Source: Craspedostauros australis
Taxonomy: Eukaryota > Bacillariophyta > Bacillariophyceae > Mastogloiales > Achnanthaceae
Reading direction: 5' to 3'
DNA length: 64,000 bases
NCBI GenBank assembly: GCA_026770025.1
Contig: JAMXDE010000049.1
Location: forward strand, 310,001 to 374,000
A model generated the notes under the pieces. The model saw only the letters and a program-made list of their open reading frames with translations. It had not been told where the DNA came from and did not search any database. A program made the position numbers and the translations under genes. Position 1 is the first letter of the stretch. Every line of letters starts with the position of its first letter. Shown here piece after piece: positions 38,077 to 48,702 of the stretch.

Positions 38077-40137
38077 ATGACCGCAAAGAGGAAGACGAGC
38101 ATCACATCCGGATCCGCGTCCACCATGACTCCTGTTGTCCCGAACCGCAGGGGAGCCAAGAACGCGAAGAGGCACATGCTCGCCATCGTCCTCGTCGCTG
38201 CCTTTCTGATTGGACAATCCCAATTGCTGACAACGGGCTTCTTGGATACGGCATCCTCCATTTGGGAGTCTCCCTACCAGCACATCAAGCCAGACTTTCT
38301 CTTTGTGGGATACCTTGGTGGTGACGATGATGCCGATGCTGATGCTGAGTGGGAAGATGAGGGGCACAGTGATGCTGAGGGTGATGCTGAGGGTGATGCT
38401 GATGATGGAATTGATTTCACTCTGTTGCTCCAGCTCAGCCCCAACATCACGCAGATCCGAGCAGCTGTGACGGGAGAGCAAGGTGAACCCGCCGAGAACG
38501 CGGCTCAGCGGCAGAAGCACCTCGAGCAATCCCAAACGGCCGGAGCAACTCTCATCCTGACACAGTCAATGCAACCAACGAAGCACTCAGCTACGTCCAA
38601 ACTCTGCGCATGCGAGGTGGTGTCGGTGGACTGTCTCGAATCCATAGACTGCCTCAGCATCCGCGATGACAACGAGGATGACACGGATGACGCGTCGTAC
38701 ACCGTCCTGCACGATGGCGAGGAGATCTCGCTGTCCTACGTGCTCACCAACCAGCAGCGACGCCAGGTCATGATGGGCATCGCGACGCGCATCGCAATCC
38801 GATCCTTCGGCAACATCGTGTCGACCGGAACCAATCAATTCGGTCCCGTCGGCCTCGTCACGCCACCGGGCAAGGGGATGCAGTACCTGGGCATCACGTC
38901 GTGGCAGCATTTCACGCAGCGCAGACCGATGCAGGTGCGGTACGGGACGCGCAATAGCTTCGCCGATGAGCTCTTTCATCCCGAGTGTCACGCCAATAGC
39001 ACGTCCAATCCACTGGGGCGCACGTTGGTGGGCAAGAGCTGCTTCTTTCGAGATTGGGATGCGGAGGAACAATTCGAGCCCATGGAACAGCTCTCGTGGC
39101 CGGCAGCGGGGATTACGGCGGACGCAAGAGCTGTGGGAAGTACAAACGGAGATGCAGACGCGAATGCAACACAGCAGCAGACGGCGGAGAATGAAGATGC
39201 AGACGAGAGAGAGGGTTCTGACCTGCCCTCGCAATTGCGATCGCTGTCGGCGGCGGCGGCGCATCCATCACTGTTGGCGCTTGGTTGCTCGGATCTTATT
39301 AACGCAAAGCAGTTCCACGAAATGATGCAACTGGCGTACACCGATGTGCGGGACTACATGTCCGCAGTCCAAGGTCGCAGGATGTGGATCGACGTGAAGA
39401 CCAATCCCAACTCGACCAAGAACACCGTCTCTCCGATGGCGGACCTGCTGGTGTTCTGCCACATCATTCTCATCCGGTACAACCGACGCGCTGGGACGCA
39501 ACAGTTCTATGACGACCACGTCAAGACCATCGCAGCTCAGACGAGCAGGCACGGTCCCAATCGCAAGGCATTCCCCGTCAGCATGCATCTCCGGCGAGCG
39601 GATTCATGCGGTCACAAGAAACGCCATCGCTTCGAGCCCAAGGCATCGCCGTTGGATTCCGTGCCGCAGACCTCCGGACGTCGCATGTGCTATGCCACGC
39701 GCGTGTACCTGGACAGCCTGGAACGCATCGAAGACAAGGTGCAACGACCGCTCGAGGTCTACCTGTCCACGGATTACGCGGAACATCTGCTCACGGAAAT
39801 TCGAACAGACGAGCCCGACCTGTACAACCGCATCACCTGGAAGGTCATCGAGGTCTCGCGCGATACCTTCAAGTACCAAGGGTACGTCGAGGGCGCCGAG
39901 GACAATCACCGGCACCTCGGAGAGTCCGCCTTCGCCGACATGTGGCATCTCAGCCATGGTCAGGCCTTCGTGGGGCATCTGGGGTCGCGCTTTGGCAAGG
40001 TTTCCTGGTACCTGGCGACAGCGCGGTACAACTCCCTCGTTCCGTTCTTCAGCGTCGACGGGCACAGCGTGTGCTGCGAAATCGACGAGTCTTGCGGAGC
40101 AGTGGCATCGTCCATCACGTCCATGGAGAATTGGTAA
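38077..40137 (+). CDS. FUT8-like (GT23-type) type II membrane glycosyltransferase
   Basis: 686 residues from the ATG at 38077 (MTAKRKTSITSG). A basic cytosolic N terminus is followed by one TM helix near 30-47 (HMLAIVLVAAFLIG), giving Golgi-type topology, then an acidic stem (DDDADADAEWEDEGHSDAE). The catalytic part is C-terminal. VSMHLRRADSCGHKK matches the conserved His-x-Arg-Arg motif that binds GDP-fucose in alpha-1,6-fucosyltransferase/NodZ proteins. SGRRMCYATRVYLDSL, LEVYLSTDYAEHLL and ADMWHLSHGQAFVGHLGSRF then follow in the expected order of this fold. The end PFFSVDGHSVCCEIDESC resembles similar algal proteins. Known: such enzymes transfer fucose, often to N-glycans. Inference: a Golgi fucosyltransferase-like enzyme; donor and acceptor are unproven. 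It lies between flavoprotein copies 3 and 4. Confidence 0.78.
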   Translation: MTAKRKTSITSGSASTMTPVVPNRRGAKNAKRHMLAIVLVAAFLIGQSQLLTTGFLDTASSIWESPYQHIKPDFLFVGYLGGDDDADADAEWEDEGHSDAEGDAEGDADDGIDFTLLLQLSPNITQIRAAVTGEQGEPAENAAQRQKHLEQSQTAGATLILTQSMQPTKHSATSKLCACEVVSVDCLESIDCLSIRDDNEDDTDDASYTVLHDGEEISLSYVLTNQQRRQVMMGIATRIAIRSFGNIVSTGTNQFGPVGLVTPPGKGMQYLGITSWQHFTQRRPMQVRYGTRNSFADELFHPECHANSTSNPLGRTLVGKSCFFRDWDAEEQFEPMEQLSWPAAGITADARAVGSTNGDADANATQQQTAENEDADEREGSDLPSQLRSLSAAAAHPSLLALGCSDLINAKQFHEMMQLAYTDVRDYMSAVQGRRMWIDVKTNPNSTKNTVSPMADLLVFCHIILIRYNRRAGTQQFYDDHVKTIAAQTSRHGPNRKAFPVSMHLRRADSCGHKKRHRFEPKASPLDSVPQTSGRRMCYATRVYLDSLERIEDKVQRPLEVYLSTDYAEHLLTEIRTDEPDLYNRITWKVIEVSRDTFKYQGYVEGAEDNHRHLGESAFADMWHLSHGQAFVGHLGSRFGKVSWYLATARYNSLVPFFSVDGHSVCCEIDESCGAVASSITSMENW

Positions 40138-41964
40138 GGTATTGTGTGTGTGTGTTCGCGTGTGTGCGTGTGACAGTGGGCAGGTAGATGACGGGTGGCG
40201 CTGATGGTGGGATTGTTTGCCGACTCATACGTATCGATTCAAACCGCGTTTCTCCAAACTCACAATTGTATCATGCGATGCGTCACCTTTGGCCATACGT
40301 ATGGTAACTGTTCTGGCATTGTATGTTTTGTGTGTGCGCGCAGCCTCACTTTCTCCCATGAGATCCTGGGCCGGCAGCACGATAGCTACTGGGAAAAGGG
40401 ATCATTGATGCGCACGGCAATGGCCAACGACCCGAATCGACAGAAAAAATACGCGAGAAGATCCGGATACTTGCATTACTGATGAAGAAAACAAGATCCA
40501 TGACGTTTCTAGGTCACTGCGCTGCAGCATCGCACAACATCGAGCAAGATGTTCTGCTCCACTTGGTCTCCGGGCAGAAGCTGCAATTTCGCGCTATTAC
40601 ATGTGCGATTGGATCTCCATTTCGCGACTCTGTGTCGCTTCCAAATGCACGCAACCAAACACCTTCAGGCGACAATGAATGAAAGTCGCAGATGCAAGAT
40701 CACAGGAACACATTTGGGGATGAGTATGCACACGAGCTCATGGATCTTTGAGGCGACGCAAGACTCTCCAGATCTATGAATCCGTTGTTCCATGGAACAG
40801 CAGGACCCGGGGGCAACGGATGGATCCCAAGGCTGCAGTGACGAACCAGGTATTCAAACATCCCAAGTTCCACCGAGTTGGAGCAGAGCCGCAAAACCAG
40901 CGCTGACAGCAATCTCGCGAGGATGTGTGCAATCACTCGTGTGGCTACCGTCCGGACGTATGACATGTACGTACAGCAGCCATCATCATCATCATAATAT
41001 TGACAGCGGTGGCTATGTGCGCAGTAGCATCGTCTCGTTGCGACTCTTGTCGTGCGAGTGTCATTGGCCTGCGCTTCGCGGATGAGTAATTTGGCACAAC
41101 AGGCCAGGGGAGAATTGATCCCCACCAGAACAAGGGCCTCTTGGCTTCTCTCGTTGTGGGCTTGTGCATTCGTTCAAGGCATCGGCGAACCCATGACCAG
41201 TGCAGATCAGAGTATCGGACAAGCACTTGGGGAGTACCGTGCTGTGCGGGTACAGCATCAGCAGAATACGGCACTCGCGCACTCTGGAGAGCATGCAAAG
41301 CACTTGTGGGCGTAGCTCGTCCGGCATTCAAACTAGCGCGCCAGCGTCGTATGCGCTTTGCTTCCGTGGCAATGCGCAATACACTTGGCTCTTACATACT
41401 ACATCTCGGTTGCGAGTCAAGCTGCTGGAGGTTCATTTTTCGGTCAGCGGCCCTGCACCCTCTCCGCATTACCGTTTTGCCAAAAGTGGGACAGTCCCGT
41501 TCTTCCATCGATTTGCCCATTTGCTTTTCTTGGATCGTTCGCCCAGGAGCGCTATTATCCATCGGTTGATGTCATCTCGTCACTTCCAAGTACGAGCTAC
41601 GACAATGCAACCGAAGAGTTGCATCCCTCCACTGAACGTCCATTCCCCTGCCACCATTGCTGGACCCAATGACGAACGCAGCAACATCGCCGAACGCACA
41701 GTTGGCCGTTCCTCTTTGCTTCCCTGTATCTGAACATGAACATGAAACACTCTTCGCGGAGGACTCTCTTCCTCCAGAGAGAGAGAGAGAGCAACAGCAG
41801 CACTACACTACACTACACTACGTACGACTATGCCACAATTAGAGTGGAGTAGCTAGCAAGTCTTATGGTATGATATGGGTAGCGGAAACTTGTTGCTTGA
41901 AATATTTACAAGATTGTGTTGGTTTGTTCAAAATTGAGGGGCTGTGGTAGATGGGGGGAGGGGC
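40138..41964. other. Intergenic, 1.8 kb, no supported gene
   Basis: Many short frames on both strands, none with recognisable domains. A CT/GA-rich inverted motif lies at about 41764-41790, followed by a (CACTA)n repeat at about 41800-41820. Confidence 0.5.
41800..41820. repeat. (CACTA)n pentanucleotide repeat
   Basis: Four tandem CACTA-type units lie directly after a GA-rich tract, in intergenic DNA. Confidence 0.8.
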
Positions 41965-42801
41965 TCACGCCGCGGCGGCTGCCGCAGGTGCCAGATCTCC
42001 GCCGATGATCATCCAGGATACGTGCTCGTAGAAGATCTCCAGCTCGCCATCGTTGCCGAACGGCATTGAGGTTTGCGAGGTTGAAAGCTGCGACAGGACC
42101 TGCAGGATCTGCTGGCTGCACTGCGTGGCGATGTCATGATCGTTGAGCATGCTGCCGTAGATGTGCGCCAGGTTGTTCCAGATGCCCAGGTACCTCGCCA
42201 CATCCTGGTGCTGGTTGTGCGGGGTGGACGTGGCGAAGAGGCTATCGGCCTTGTGGTACAACTGGACGGCACGCTGGATGGCGACGTCGCATTCGTCGCC
42301 CTGGGTGGCTTGCATGGCTCGGATGTGGTACAGGACGGCGATGTTGAAGACGAGGACGCTCGAGAGGCAATGCAGGGTAGTTTCCGAGGACCAGATGATG
42401 TCTTGAGTGTCATCTTTCATCGCGGATGATTCTGTGCATGGCGTGGCATCGATTTGTTTCGACTGCGCGAGGATGCGGTGGACCTTGCGGCAGCTGAGGT
42501 AGGGCGACAGGCCGTCCGACACCGCGGTGGGGCCCTTGGCGATCAGAGCGGGGTTCAGAGCGAAAGGCACCGGTGCAACGGCCGATTCATGCGCGGGGAT
42601 GGCCATCTGATGTCGTTGGCTCAGATGCTGCCGGTATTGGTGGATTGCATTCCAGGAACGGAGCGATGTCTTGACCAGCTTCAGCGTCGATGCGAACTTG
42701 CGGTTGGCTGTGCTGACATCTCCTGCAGCAAGCGTATCGACGCCCGAGTTGATCTGTTCGACGATGCACATCAGCGTTCCTTCCATCTGTTGGCAGTCCA
42801 T
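41965..42801 (-). CDS. TPR-like helical protein of unknown function
   Basis: 278 residues, start ATG at 42801 (MDCQQMEGTLMCIVEQIN). The predicted structure is almost wholly helical. The C-terminal half resembles tetratricopeptide-type helix pairs: LSSVLVFNIAVLYHIRAMQA, IQRAVQLYHKADSLFA and YLGIWNNLAHIYGSMLND, the last with the N-N-L-A-H-I-Y pattern of TPR-like proteins. The end is EIFYEHVSWMIIGGD followed by an alanine run. There is no signal peptide, TM helix or catalytic motif, so it is probably a soluble cytosolic protein. Similar helical proteins with this ending are common in diatoms as I recall, but none has a known function. The Ala-run stop lies in a GC-rich segment. Confidence 0.7.
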   Translation of the reverse strand: MDCQQMEGTLMCIVEQINSGVDTLAAGDVSTANRKFASTLKLVKTSLRSWNAIHQYRQHLSQRHQMAIPAHESAVAPVPFALNPALIAKGPTAVSDGLSPYLSCRKVHRILAQSKQIDATPCTESSAMKDDTQDIIWSSETTLHCLSSVLVFNIAVLYHIRAMQATQGDECDVAIQRAVQLYHKADSLFATSTPHNQHQDVARYLGIWNNLAHIYGSMLNDHDIATQCSQQILQVLSQLSTSQTSMPFGNDGELEIFYEHVSWMIIGGDLAPAAAAAA

Positions 42802-45159
42802 CTTGTGTGTTTGTTTGTGTGCGTACTTGTGTTGGGTTTGGTGTGGTATGGTCTTGTGGAATGGTGAAGCTTGTAGTGGCGTTGGTTGTGTTGTGGTTGG
42901 CGGTTGACTTGTGCGCGTTTTATGAGCAGATCATTGCAGTTGTTGGATGATGCTGGGGGCCAAGCACGAGCGTTTCCCGTTGAGCAACCGATGTCAAAGG
43001 AAGCCGACAAGACCGATCTTGCACAGAGAGGACAAGAGCGATTTGTTCGTCACGCTTGATTCGGTGGTTGTGTCCAATGTTGCGCTATCGTGAACACGCC
43101 CATTGCCGTCCTCGTGAAATCGTGCGCAAGGGCGGGAGTGGCAACACAATCAGTCATCCACGATCAGCCCAACATGTCCTTGATTCAATCGGATGGGCAT
43201 CACTGTGATCCAATCAATTATCCGGCTTCAACGTCGACAGCGTTGTGTGTTCGCATCGGTGCACTATAAGGCGTTCTGCATCGCCTGGTAGTCGCTCATC
43301 CCGTATCACAACTTCGCTTTTTCCATCAGAGGTGGCGGCCTGAGCGCTTCTCGGATTCGCCGGACACCATATCTTCTTCGTCTTTGCAGCAGGAAGCAAG
43401 GAACTGTCCCTTCGCCTGTTCCAAACGGACACCACCATCTCCTAGTGAGGCCATTGACTCTCAGCAGGACATAGCTTCGATGTCTATTTCCCCACACCGG
43501 CTATCACCAGATGCGCAATGCATCACGATAAACTTGTGTTATCCGTTCGCGAGCAAGTCCTCAGTCATGCTCCGCCACACTCCATGGCACATGACTCCGC
43601 TCCACATGCGAGGACACCCCTGCCACTATTGCCAGCTATGGTGCGAATACAGTTGTTGTGCGCCCATGGTCAGCGCTATCACCTGCCGGCACTTTTGCTC
43701 CTTTGCGCAATGCACCAGAGAATAGATTGGAGGTGGTTTGCTCTCATTGCTCAAATTCACCCGCCACCCTCTCCCCAGAGTTGCCGCAGCTCACAGTTGT
43801 GTGTCCTCGTTCTTCGGAAAAGGAGATTCTCATCACCCGGTTGTTCCAGATGCTGACGCAGGCGGAATTAGAAGAGATGTCAGCAGTTGGCACTAACAAT
43901 CTGCTCTCTCTCTCTCTCCCGTTACCAATCAAGAAAGTTGTGGGTCATGGCACAGAAGGCTTCGTTCGAGTACAGGGAAGGAGCAGTTCCGCTCCAAAGA
44001 TATCTTGTCCCTCGCCGCAGACAAGAAATCGTTCCCCATCTCGTGACCGACATTTATCACCCCGCTTCGCGGACGAACAGGCCTCCATTGCTTCGACTCG
44101 CAACACATTTTCGAAACAGAAGAGAACAATCCACGCGACCAGTCACTGCAACTCCTCTGATGTCCTCCGAGTACGCGTACTACTATGGACCAAGTGGAGT
44201 TCTGCGAACACCAATGTCGCCCACACACGTTCGCGGCTTGTGTCGACGCAGAAGGGGAGAACACACGATGCTGTATGCAACAACCAAACCATCCCACTTC
44301 GATCCTTTTCCAAGCGCGCAACGAGTCTCTCTGTTTGCAAGGATAGAATCATATGTTCAATGTTCTGTGATGACATCACCCTCATTGCGATTAGGTGGAT
44401 TTGAAGTTGATGAGGTGAGCGTGGTAAAACACACTCTCGCATACGTGCAATACAGGTATTGTGCGGGTGGATGATGCACTGCAACATCGTCTTGAGGAAC
44501 TTTAGAGATTGCTGCCGCTATACTCGTACGTAAGTTCGTGGTTTTGGCGAGGAGTATTCGAGTCTGCAACAAGTCCCCTCTTCGGACAAGTTGGACCCTT
44601 TGCTGAGCAGTGTGATGATGATGCACGAGCAGTTCCCAAACTTGGATGACAACGTCGCACTCGTACTGGCACGAGTGAGGCGAAGTGGTTGTATTTCAGA
44701 TGCGTAAGCGAACGGACAGCAAGTCAGCGGTATTGAGTCTCACGTTTACATACAACACCTGTACCTGAAAGGAGCCGCCTCCATGCAGTCCTCTTCTAAT
44801 TGTACCCGCTTACCACAGCCAACGCAAATATTATGTTGGTCTGAATACACTCTTGTGAATGTACTTTGTTCTACTCGCCTACACGTACTGAACATGTTCG
44901 GATTCGATGCCTGGTTGGCTCGAAACGCTCACCAAAGTTGTGACCAGCCCCAGGCATTCTCATGTCGTTCACTACCGGGCTGTGACTACCATACCTCGCA
45001 CCCGTCTCTACGAGGAACGCTTTGAGGTTCGCGATGGAGCGAAGTGTAGTGAATTCACATGTTTCCTCCACGCGAGTGGATGGGATGCCGCATGAATGCC
45101 GGATCATCCTCCCCAACCTCATGCACGAAGGGTAACTTGAGCAGTGCGAGTATTCGACT
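42802..45159. other. Intergenic, 2.4 kb, no supported gene
   Basis: This is the longest gap. Plus-strand frames at 43658-44404 and 43887-44474 are open, but their composition (Arg/Ser/Pro with no hydrophobic pattern) is not convincing. CT-repeats occur at about 43905-43922. Confidence 0.5.
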
Positions 45160-48100
45160 CTAATACTGACCGATCGCCTCCCACAGAAGGTATCCAAAGC
45201 GATGCATCGCCGAGAGATGCATGGAGAGGCCGTTGCCCCAGTTGGGATTGCCGGACCACATGGAATCGCCCACCCTCAGCAACGGCGCATCACCGATACG
45301 GCCATCTGTCACCGCCGTCGTCGGGACCAGCGGATCGGCGTACATGTACGGTGTGTACGTGAATACGGACAGGATGGGAAAGTTCGTCCCGCCGTGTCGG
45401 GCGAGGAATCGCAGCGCGTGGATCAGGTTGTTCTTGCGCAGGACGGGATCATATCCCATCGACTCCAAGGGCAGCGCCGCCAGCGGCATGGTCGTGCGGC
45501 CGCCCTTGGTGAGGTACATGAGGACGTCGCGCTGCTCCGCGGTGAGGGTTAGCACGGCGACCATGGTGGCAAAGCCTGGCGGGTCGCGATTCATTCTCAG
45601 TGCGATGTCCTGGCGGTACCTCTCCATCACGTCCCAGCCCCAGGCCTGCCGGCATATCATGAAGCAGGCCGTGTCGAATTTCTCCGCACAGCGTGTGCAG
45701 AATGGATGCTGCGAGAGCATGATGTCGACCATGGCCGTCACGAGGTTGAAGTGGAGCCCCACGCAGCCTCTCGTTCGCTGGAAGTCGTTGAGCTTGAGCA
45801 TGTGAAGGACGAAGGGTTCGTTCGTGTCCTTCGTGACGGGGTACAGCAGCGATCCCTGGGGGGATTCGTATTGCGCGACACGGATAGTGGCGTTGTCCTC
45901 GTCGAGTGCCTGGATGTCCAGTTCGTGGACGAAATTGTTTTGCAGTTCAACTCGATTCCACTCCTCGTGTTCGTGACCGAAGGTTCCATTCCAGGTGGAC
46001 ACGATGGGATTGAATCCATGTTCCGCTCGTCGTTGCTCCTGCCGAACTCTCGCTCGCAATACCGCAGTCTTCTTGGCATTTTCCGTTTCTGTGGTGGCTA
46101 GTTTTGCGGTCTCGTTTGGCTTCCCGAGCCTCGTTGCCCATCCCCAGGTCTCCGCTTCTGCTTCGACTGCTGCAGTGGACACGGGGACTCGCTCCAGTGT
46201 ATCCAAACGATGACCTGATGCGTCGAAGACGATGAGGTTGGATACGGATGCGAGAACGTCCTTGTAGTTGTTGAAGTCGTCGTAAATGAGCTTGACCCCG
46301 CGGTCTCGGTTGGAGAGCATGAGCAAGGTCTCGTGGATCATGATCGGCAGGGAGGAGTACTGGTCATGTCCTTCCCGCACGCATTCTGGTACGATTTCGG
46401 AGCAATCGTACATATGGCAGCTCATCATCGCCCTCCCTTTCATGTAGGATTCGTCTTCGGGTACTGCGTCCAGCAATGCATCCATCTCGTCTGTCTCCCA
46501 CCCGGTTGCGCCCTCGCCGGCATAGAAGTAATCGTAGCCGTCGTATTCGTATCCATCATATTCGAAGTCATCGACGTCTTCCTCCTCGGCGCCGTCTGCT
46601 GAATAATCATAAGCATCGAGATCACCCTCCTCTTCATCATCTTCTACTTCTTCGGATGCGTATGTGTATGCGGAGGCGTATGCGTATTCATCATCGTCGT
46701 CGTCATCATTGTTATCCTCTTCGGCCGCGACTGCTACGCCTGTTGCTTCGTCGAGCATGTCCTCCATATCGACCAAGCCTTCTTCCACTTCACCGGAATA
46801 GTCGTTGGCACCGTACTCTTCCTCCTCCTCGTCGTCGTCGTCGTCTCCGTATGCGTATGCGTATGCGTATGCATATGCGTACTCGTCAATACCATCATAC
46901 TCTTCCTCTTCGTCATCTTGTCGAGTTGAGACTGCTACTGCTTCAGCTTGATCGTCGGTTGTGTATCCTGCATCGACCAGTTCTTCTTCGGCATAATATT
47001 CGGATGCATCGTACTCTTGCTCCCTCTCCTCGTCTCCTTCGTACGCGTATGCGTACGCGGACGTGTAGTCGTACTCGTACTCATCATACTCCTCTTCTTC
47101 TTCGTATGCATCTGCGTACGCATACTCATCGCCATCATACTCGCCTTGGTCTTCCTCATCTTGTGTGGCTCCGACTATTGCTTGCGTTTCGCTGTCACCA
47201 AATGTGCGCTCTGCATCAACCAACTGGTCGTCCAGTTCCGCAAAGTACTCGTAGTCATCCTCTGCATCAAATTCCGCATCGTCGTCATCGCTGCCGTACC
47301 AGTAATCATAGTCGTCGAGGTATGTCTCGCCTTCGTACTCATCGTAGAGATACGCGTCATCCGTCTCATGCTCATCGACGTAGTCTGCAGCAGCCTGCTG
47401 CTCACTCCAGTGGCACGGAACATTGAAGATTGCCTCGAGGAATTGGACGATCCTTGGATCGCCATTCTCAAAGAGATGGATGGGAAGCTCCGTGAGCCAA
47501 TCGCGGCTGTAGGGTTTCTTGCGATGCGGTTGCGTCGTGCGCTTTTCGAAGACGACGACTTTCACGTTGGTGAGGTAGGAGAGGATGTTGGCGAGGAAGA
47601 GTCCGGATGGACCAGCGCCGACGATGGCAACGTTGATGGACGCGGCGTCGAAATGGTGTCGGATGAGGTCGTTCGCAGTGATGGTTTGCCGCGATGCGAG
47701 TTGGGATGCAGGCACCGTGCCGGTGGCATTGACGTGGATGGCATCCGTGACGTCGCCGTCGCACGTGTAGGTGGAATCGAGCTGCGTCGTGCATCGCGGG
47801 GCTTGGACGAGATGGCGCAAGGAGTCCCAGCACTGTTCCTGGAAGAGCGGGTGCGTGTCGGCGTTGAAGGCTTGGCCGCAGTTGTGTATGAGGTGATTGA
47901 GGTACGTGTCCACGTCCTGCTCGTTGTCCCAGATGATGCGATCATCGTTGTTCACATCCGCGGTCTCTTGTTGCTCCTCTGTCTGCTGCTGTTTCTTATC
48001 TTGCGCTCCCTGCTTGATGGAATCAAAGGCCGACCACGCAGCCTGGTGCTCCAAATGCGGCAAGCGCTGCGCCTGATGGATGGTCCCATCCATCGTCCAT

Positions 48101-48702
48101 TCCTCGCGCCGCCCCGCCAGCGACGGTCGCCGATCCTGATCGGAGGCCACCATGAGATTCCAGAACTTGGTGTGCGGATTGATCTGCGAGATCATGCTGG
48201 TTTGGAACATGTCGATGATCTGCTGACGATTCAGATCGCGCGGTGCGCTGTGTTGGCTGGAGTCGGTGTCGTCATTGTTGGGACTCGCGATGGTCGCATT
48301 GGAATGCTGTGGACACTGTTGCGGTTGTGGCTGATGGATGCTGTGGCCACAGCTGCTGTGATCGCCGCAGTCCAGCGATGTTACGGAATCAGACAGACGT
48401 GCAGCGGAAGCCTGGGAGAGCACAAGCGAGGGCGCATGTTGCTGCTGAACTGCATCAACTATGGCCTGCGTTGCATCATGCTGCCATCTGGGGACCTCGG
48501 AGGGAATGCTCTTGTCCGTGGTCTGGGATGCATCTTGCTCCAGTTGAGACTGCTGCTGAGATTGTTGCTGAGATTGTTGCTGAGACTGGTGGCCTGACTC
48601 GAGGAGGACGACAGTGCAGTAAGCTGAGCAGAAGAACAGGCAGCTCACGAGGGCCACCTTCCATCCTTGTCGTTGGGGGTGATGGTTCATCATTCTCTGC
48701 AT
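45160..48702 (-). CDS. Membrane-anchored FAD-dependent oxidoreductase-like protein, copy 4, with giant acidic insert
   Basis: 1180 residues from the ATG at 48702 (MQRMMNHHPQRQGWK); the frame upstream has no similarity to the other copies. The TM helix lies near 15-34 (KVALVSCLFFCSAYCTVVLL), followed by a Gln/Ser-rich spacer. The N-terminal family domain (HTKFWNLMVASDQD, APRCTTQLDSTYTCDG) and FAD site NVAIVGAGPSGLFLANIL (near 359) are intact. The variable loop is expanded to about 320 residues (about 436-754) of Asp/Glu/Tyr/Ala-rich sequence with alternating Ala-Tyr runs. It lies between the same two conserved cysteines as in the paralogues. The core then resumes (SSLPIMIHETLLMLSNRDRG, VFDASGHRLDTL, four-Cys module, LLRVGDSMWSGNPNWGNGL near 1142). 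It is inverted and about 15 kb from copy 3, and slightly more diverged (IFNV instead of VHxx before the loop). Confidence 0.8.
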   Translation of the reverse strand: MQRMMNHHPQRQGWKVALVSCLFFCSAYCTVVLLESGHQSQQQSQQQSQQQSQLEQDASQTTDKSIPSEVPRWQHDATQAIVDAVQQQHAPSLVLSQASAARLSDSVTSLDCGDHSSCGHSIHQPQPQQCPQHSNATIASPNNDDTDSSQHSAPRDLNRQQIIDMFQTSMISQINPHTKFWNLMVASDQDRRPSLAGRREEWTMDGTIHQAQRLPHLEHQAAWSAFDSIKQGAQDKKQQQTEEQQETADVNNDDRIIWDNEQDVDTYLNHLIHNCGQAFNADTHPLFQEQCWDSLRHLVQAPRCTTQLDSTYTCDGDVTDAIHVNATGTVPASQLASRQTITANDLIRHHFDAASINVAIVGAGPSGLFLANILSYLTNVKVVVFEKRTTQPHRKKPYSRDWLTELPIHLFENGDPRIVQFLEAIFNVPCHWSEQQAAADYVDEHETDDAYLYDEYEGETYLDDYDYWYGSDDDDAEFDAEDDYEYFAELDDQLVDAERTFGDSETQAIVGATQDEEDQGEYDGDEYAYADAYEEEEEYDEYEYDYTSAYAYAYEGDEEREQEYDASEYYAEEELVDAGYTTDDQAEAVAVSTRQDDEEEEYDGIDEYAYAYAYAYAYGDDDDDEEEEEYGANDYSGEVEEGLVDMEDMLDEATGVAVAAEEDNNDDDDDDEYAYASAYTYASEEVEDDEEEGDLDAYDYSADGAEEEDVDDFEYDGYEYDGYDYFYAGEGATGWETDEMDALLDAVPEDESYMKGRAMMSCHMYDCSEIVPECVREGHDQYSSLPIMIHETLLMLSNRDRGVKLIYDDFNNYKDVLASVSNLIVFDASGHRLDTLERVPVSTAAVEAEAETWGWATRLGKPNETAKLATTETENAKKTAVLRARVRQEQRRAEHGFNPIVSTWNGTFGHEHEEWNRVELQNNFVHELDIQALDEDNATIRVAQYESPQGSLLYPVTKDTNEPFVLHMLKLNDFQRTRGCVGLHFNLVTAMVDIMLSQHPFCTRCAEKFDTACFMICRQAWGWDVMERYRQDIALRMNRDPPGFATMVAVLTLTAEQRDVLMYLTKGGRTTMPLAALPLESMGYDPVLRKNNLIHALRFLARHGGTNFPILSVFTYTPYMYADPLVPTTAVTDGRIGDAPLLRVGDSMWSGNPNWGNGLSMHLSAMHRFGYLLWEAIGQY
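46445..47360 (-). repeat. Acidic/tyrosine-rich modular coding repeat in flavoprotein copy 4
   Basis: Imperfect modules of about 60-70 residues recur three to four times. Each has a Leu-Val-Asp block, an Ala/Val-rich hydrophobic bit, an Asp/Glu run and an Ala-Tyr alternation (EYAYAYAYAYAYG is the longest, from TATGCG repeats near 46850-46880). Confidence 0.75.

Noticed and set aside
43658..44474. Overlapping plus-strand frames of 248 and 195 codons
   Set aside because: Arg/Ser/Pro-rich without helix or strand periodicity; a GTGAGC donor-like site at about 44415 exists but no convincing partner exon was found.
46840..46885. TATGCG tandem repeats considered as a CRISPR-like or satellite array
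   Set aside because: Short coding microsatellite encoding Ala-Tyr alternation; no spacers and the genome is eukaryotic.
46948..48597. 549-codon plus-strand frame opposite flavoprotein copy 4
   Set aside because: Antisense to the conserved FAD domain; Val/Leu-rich shadow of acidic codons.
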